Shown here in pieces: positions 55,064-55,452 of a stretch of 55,452 bases of DNA; within the stretch, counting starts at the first letter, position 1; each line of letters begins with the position of its first letter. The DNA is from a virus, in the IMG/VR virus record IMGVR_UViG_3300036859_000051, positions 1 through 55,452 of that record; one strand, written 5' to 3'. The notes under the pieces are model-generated. The model saw only the letters and a list, made by a program, of their open reading frames with translations, ran no database searches and had not been told where the DNA came from. Both the position numbers and the translations under genes were made by a program.

Positions 55064-55452
55064 ATGAAATATACCATGACGATTGAAGGTGATCCGTCGC
55101 AATCTCGCGACCGGCGCGTTCTCCGTGAATTGATGGCGCTGTTGCATGGATCGACCGCGACCGGATTAACGGCTGATCTTCCCGGCTCAGCCGGTTTCGA
55201 TATGACCACGTCACCAATCCCTGATCCCAATCCCGACGACGTTGACGACGACGAAGCCGAGACACTACCCGTCGCAAACGTCGCGCCCGGTGAAGTCGAT
55301 AGTTCCGGCTTGCCTTGGGATGCTCGCATTCATTCCGGCAAAAAGAGCAAGACGGAAACGGGAACTTGGCGCAAACGCAAGGGTATCGGCGACGACTATT
55401 TCAAGGCCATCGAAGCGGAATTGCGCGCTCGCGGGATTGCCGCAATTCATAC
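55064..55452 (+). CDS. Conserved phage replication-module protein, N-terminal part (gene crosses the contig join)
   Basis: Starts at the ATG at 55064 (AAAGGA upstream) and runs off the end; it continues at base 128 and stops at 488. The first 60 residues are a small alpha/beta region (KYTMTIEGDPSQSRDRRVLR). An acidic linker follows (DPNPDDVDDDEAE), then the conserved LPWDARIHSG..K..TGTWRKRKG motif and DDYFKAIEAELRARG. See the entry at 1-488 for the rest. Confidence 0.85.
   Translation, partial: MKYTMTIEGDPSQSRDRRVLRELMALLHGSTATGLTADLPGSAGFDMTTSPIPDPNPDDVDDDEAETLPVANVAPGEVDSSGLPWDARIHSGKKSKTETGTWRKRKGIGDDYFKAIEAELRARGIAAIH
55326..55452. repeat. Right copy of the 127-base terminal direct repeat
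   Basis: Identical to 1-127. Removing one copy gives a closed sequence of 55,325 bases in which the reading frame starting at 55064 stays open through the join. Confidence 0.95.

Noticed and set aside
1-55452. A CRISPR array
   Set aside because: No regularly spaced direct repeats of 20-40 bases are seen. The only long tandem array codes for the tail fibre shaft.

Overview
The window is a complete, double-stranded DNA phage genome written as a linear contig. Bases 1-127 are repeated exactly at 55326-55452 and one gene runs across the join, so the molecule is circular or circularly permuted with about 55,325 unique bases. The gene set is that of a tailed phage with a long non-contractile tail (siphovirus-like): both terminase subunits, a DUF4055-type portal, a P22-coat-like major capsid protein, a tape measure protein preceded by a -1 frameshifted chaperone pair, a DUF1833/NlpC/J tail-tip block and two tail fibres. 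I see no integrase, CI-like repressor, tRNA gene or CRISPR array, so a lytic life style is likely but not proven. The holin resembles the three-helix holin of gene transfer agents, which hints at an alphaproteobacterial host; this is inference.

Layout. (1) 55064 through the join to 8337, rightward: replication and recombination genes (a conserved LPWD protein, DUF2800 Cas4/RecB-like nuclease, DUF2815-like ssDNA-binding protein, family B DNA polymerase, DUF1643, small genes, Spo11/TopoVIA-like Toprim protein). (2) 8578-46968, leftward: lysis (holin, second membrane protein, GH19 endolysin), tail fibres, J, tail, head, portal, terminase, then the primase-helicase and a small HTH protein. Three rightward clusters of small genes (25610-26364, 29539-30234, 32732-36359) sit inside this leftward block, most behind their own sigma70-type promoter. 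(3) 47110-51371, rightward: many small accessory genes with 4-base start/stop overlaps, including a Tad2-like protein, a SLOG protein, an RMF-like protein and a zinc ribbon. (4) 51372-54962, leftward: TetR-like HTH, VRR-NUC nuclease, SF2 helicase, papain-like protein and a sliding-clamp-like protein, transcribed from a promoter back to back with that of region 1.

How it works together. Polymerase, clamp, SF2 helicase, primase-helicase, ssDNA-binding protein and two nucleases make a nearly self-sufficient replisome. A cluster of an 11-base repeat next to the primase-helicase gene (44181-44397) is a candidate origin. Eight rightward promoters share a -35 TTGACA/G, a GC-rich spacer carrying a GCGTCG core in seven of them, and mostly a TATATA-like -10, and drive the small-gene clusters. 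A 12-base palindrome occurs at two leftward (late-gene) control regions. Strong hairpin terminators follow the major tail, capsid, scaffold and ssDNA-binding genes and probably set expression ratios.
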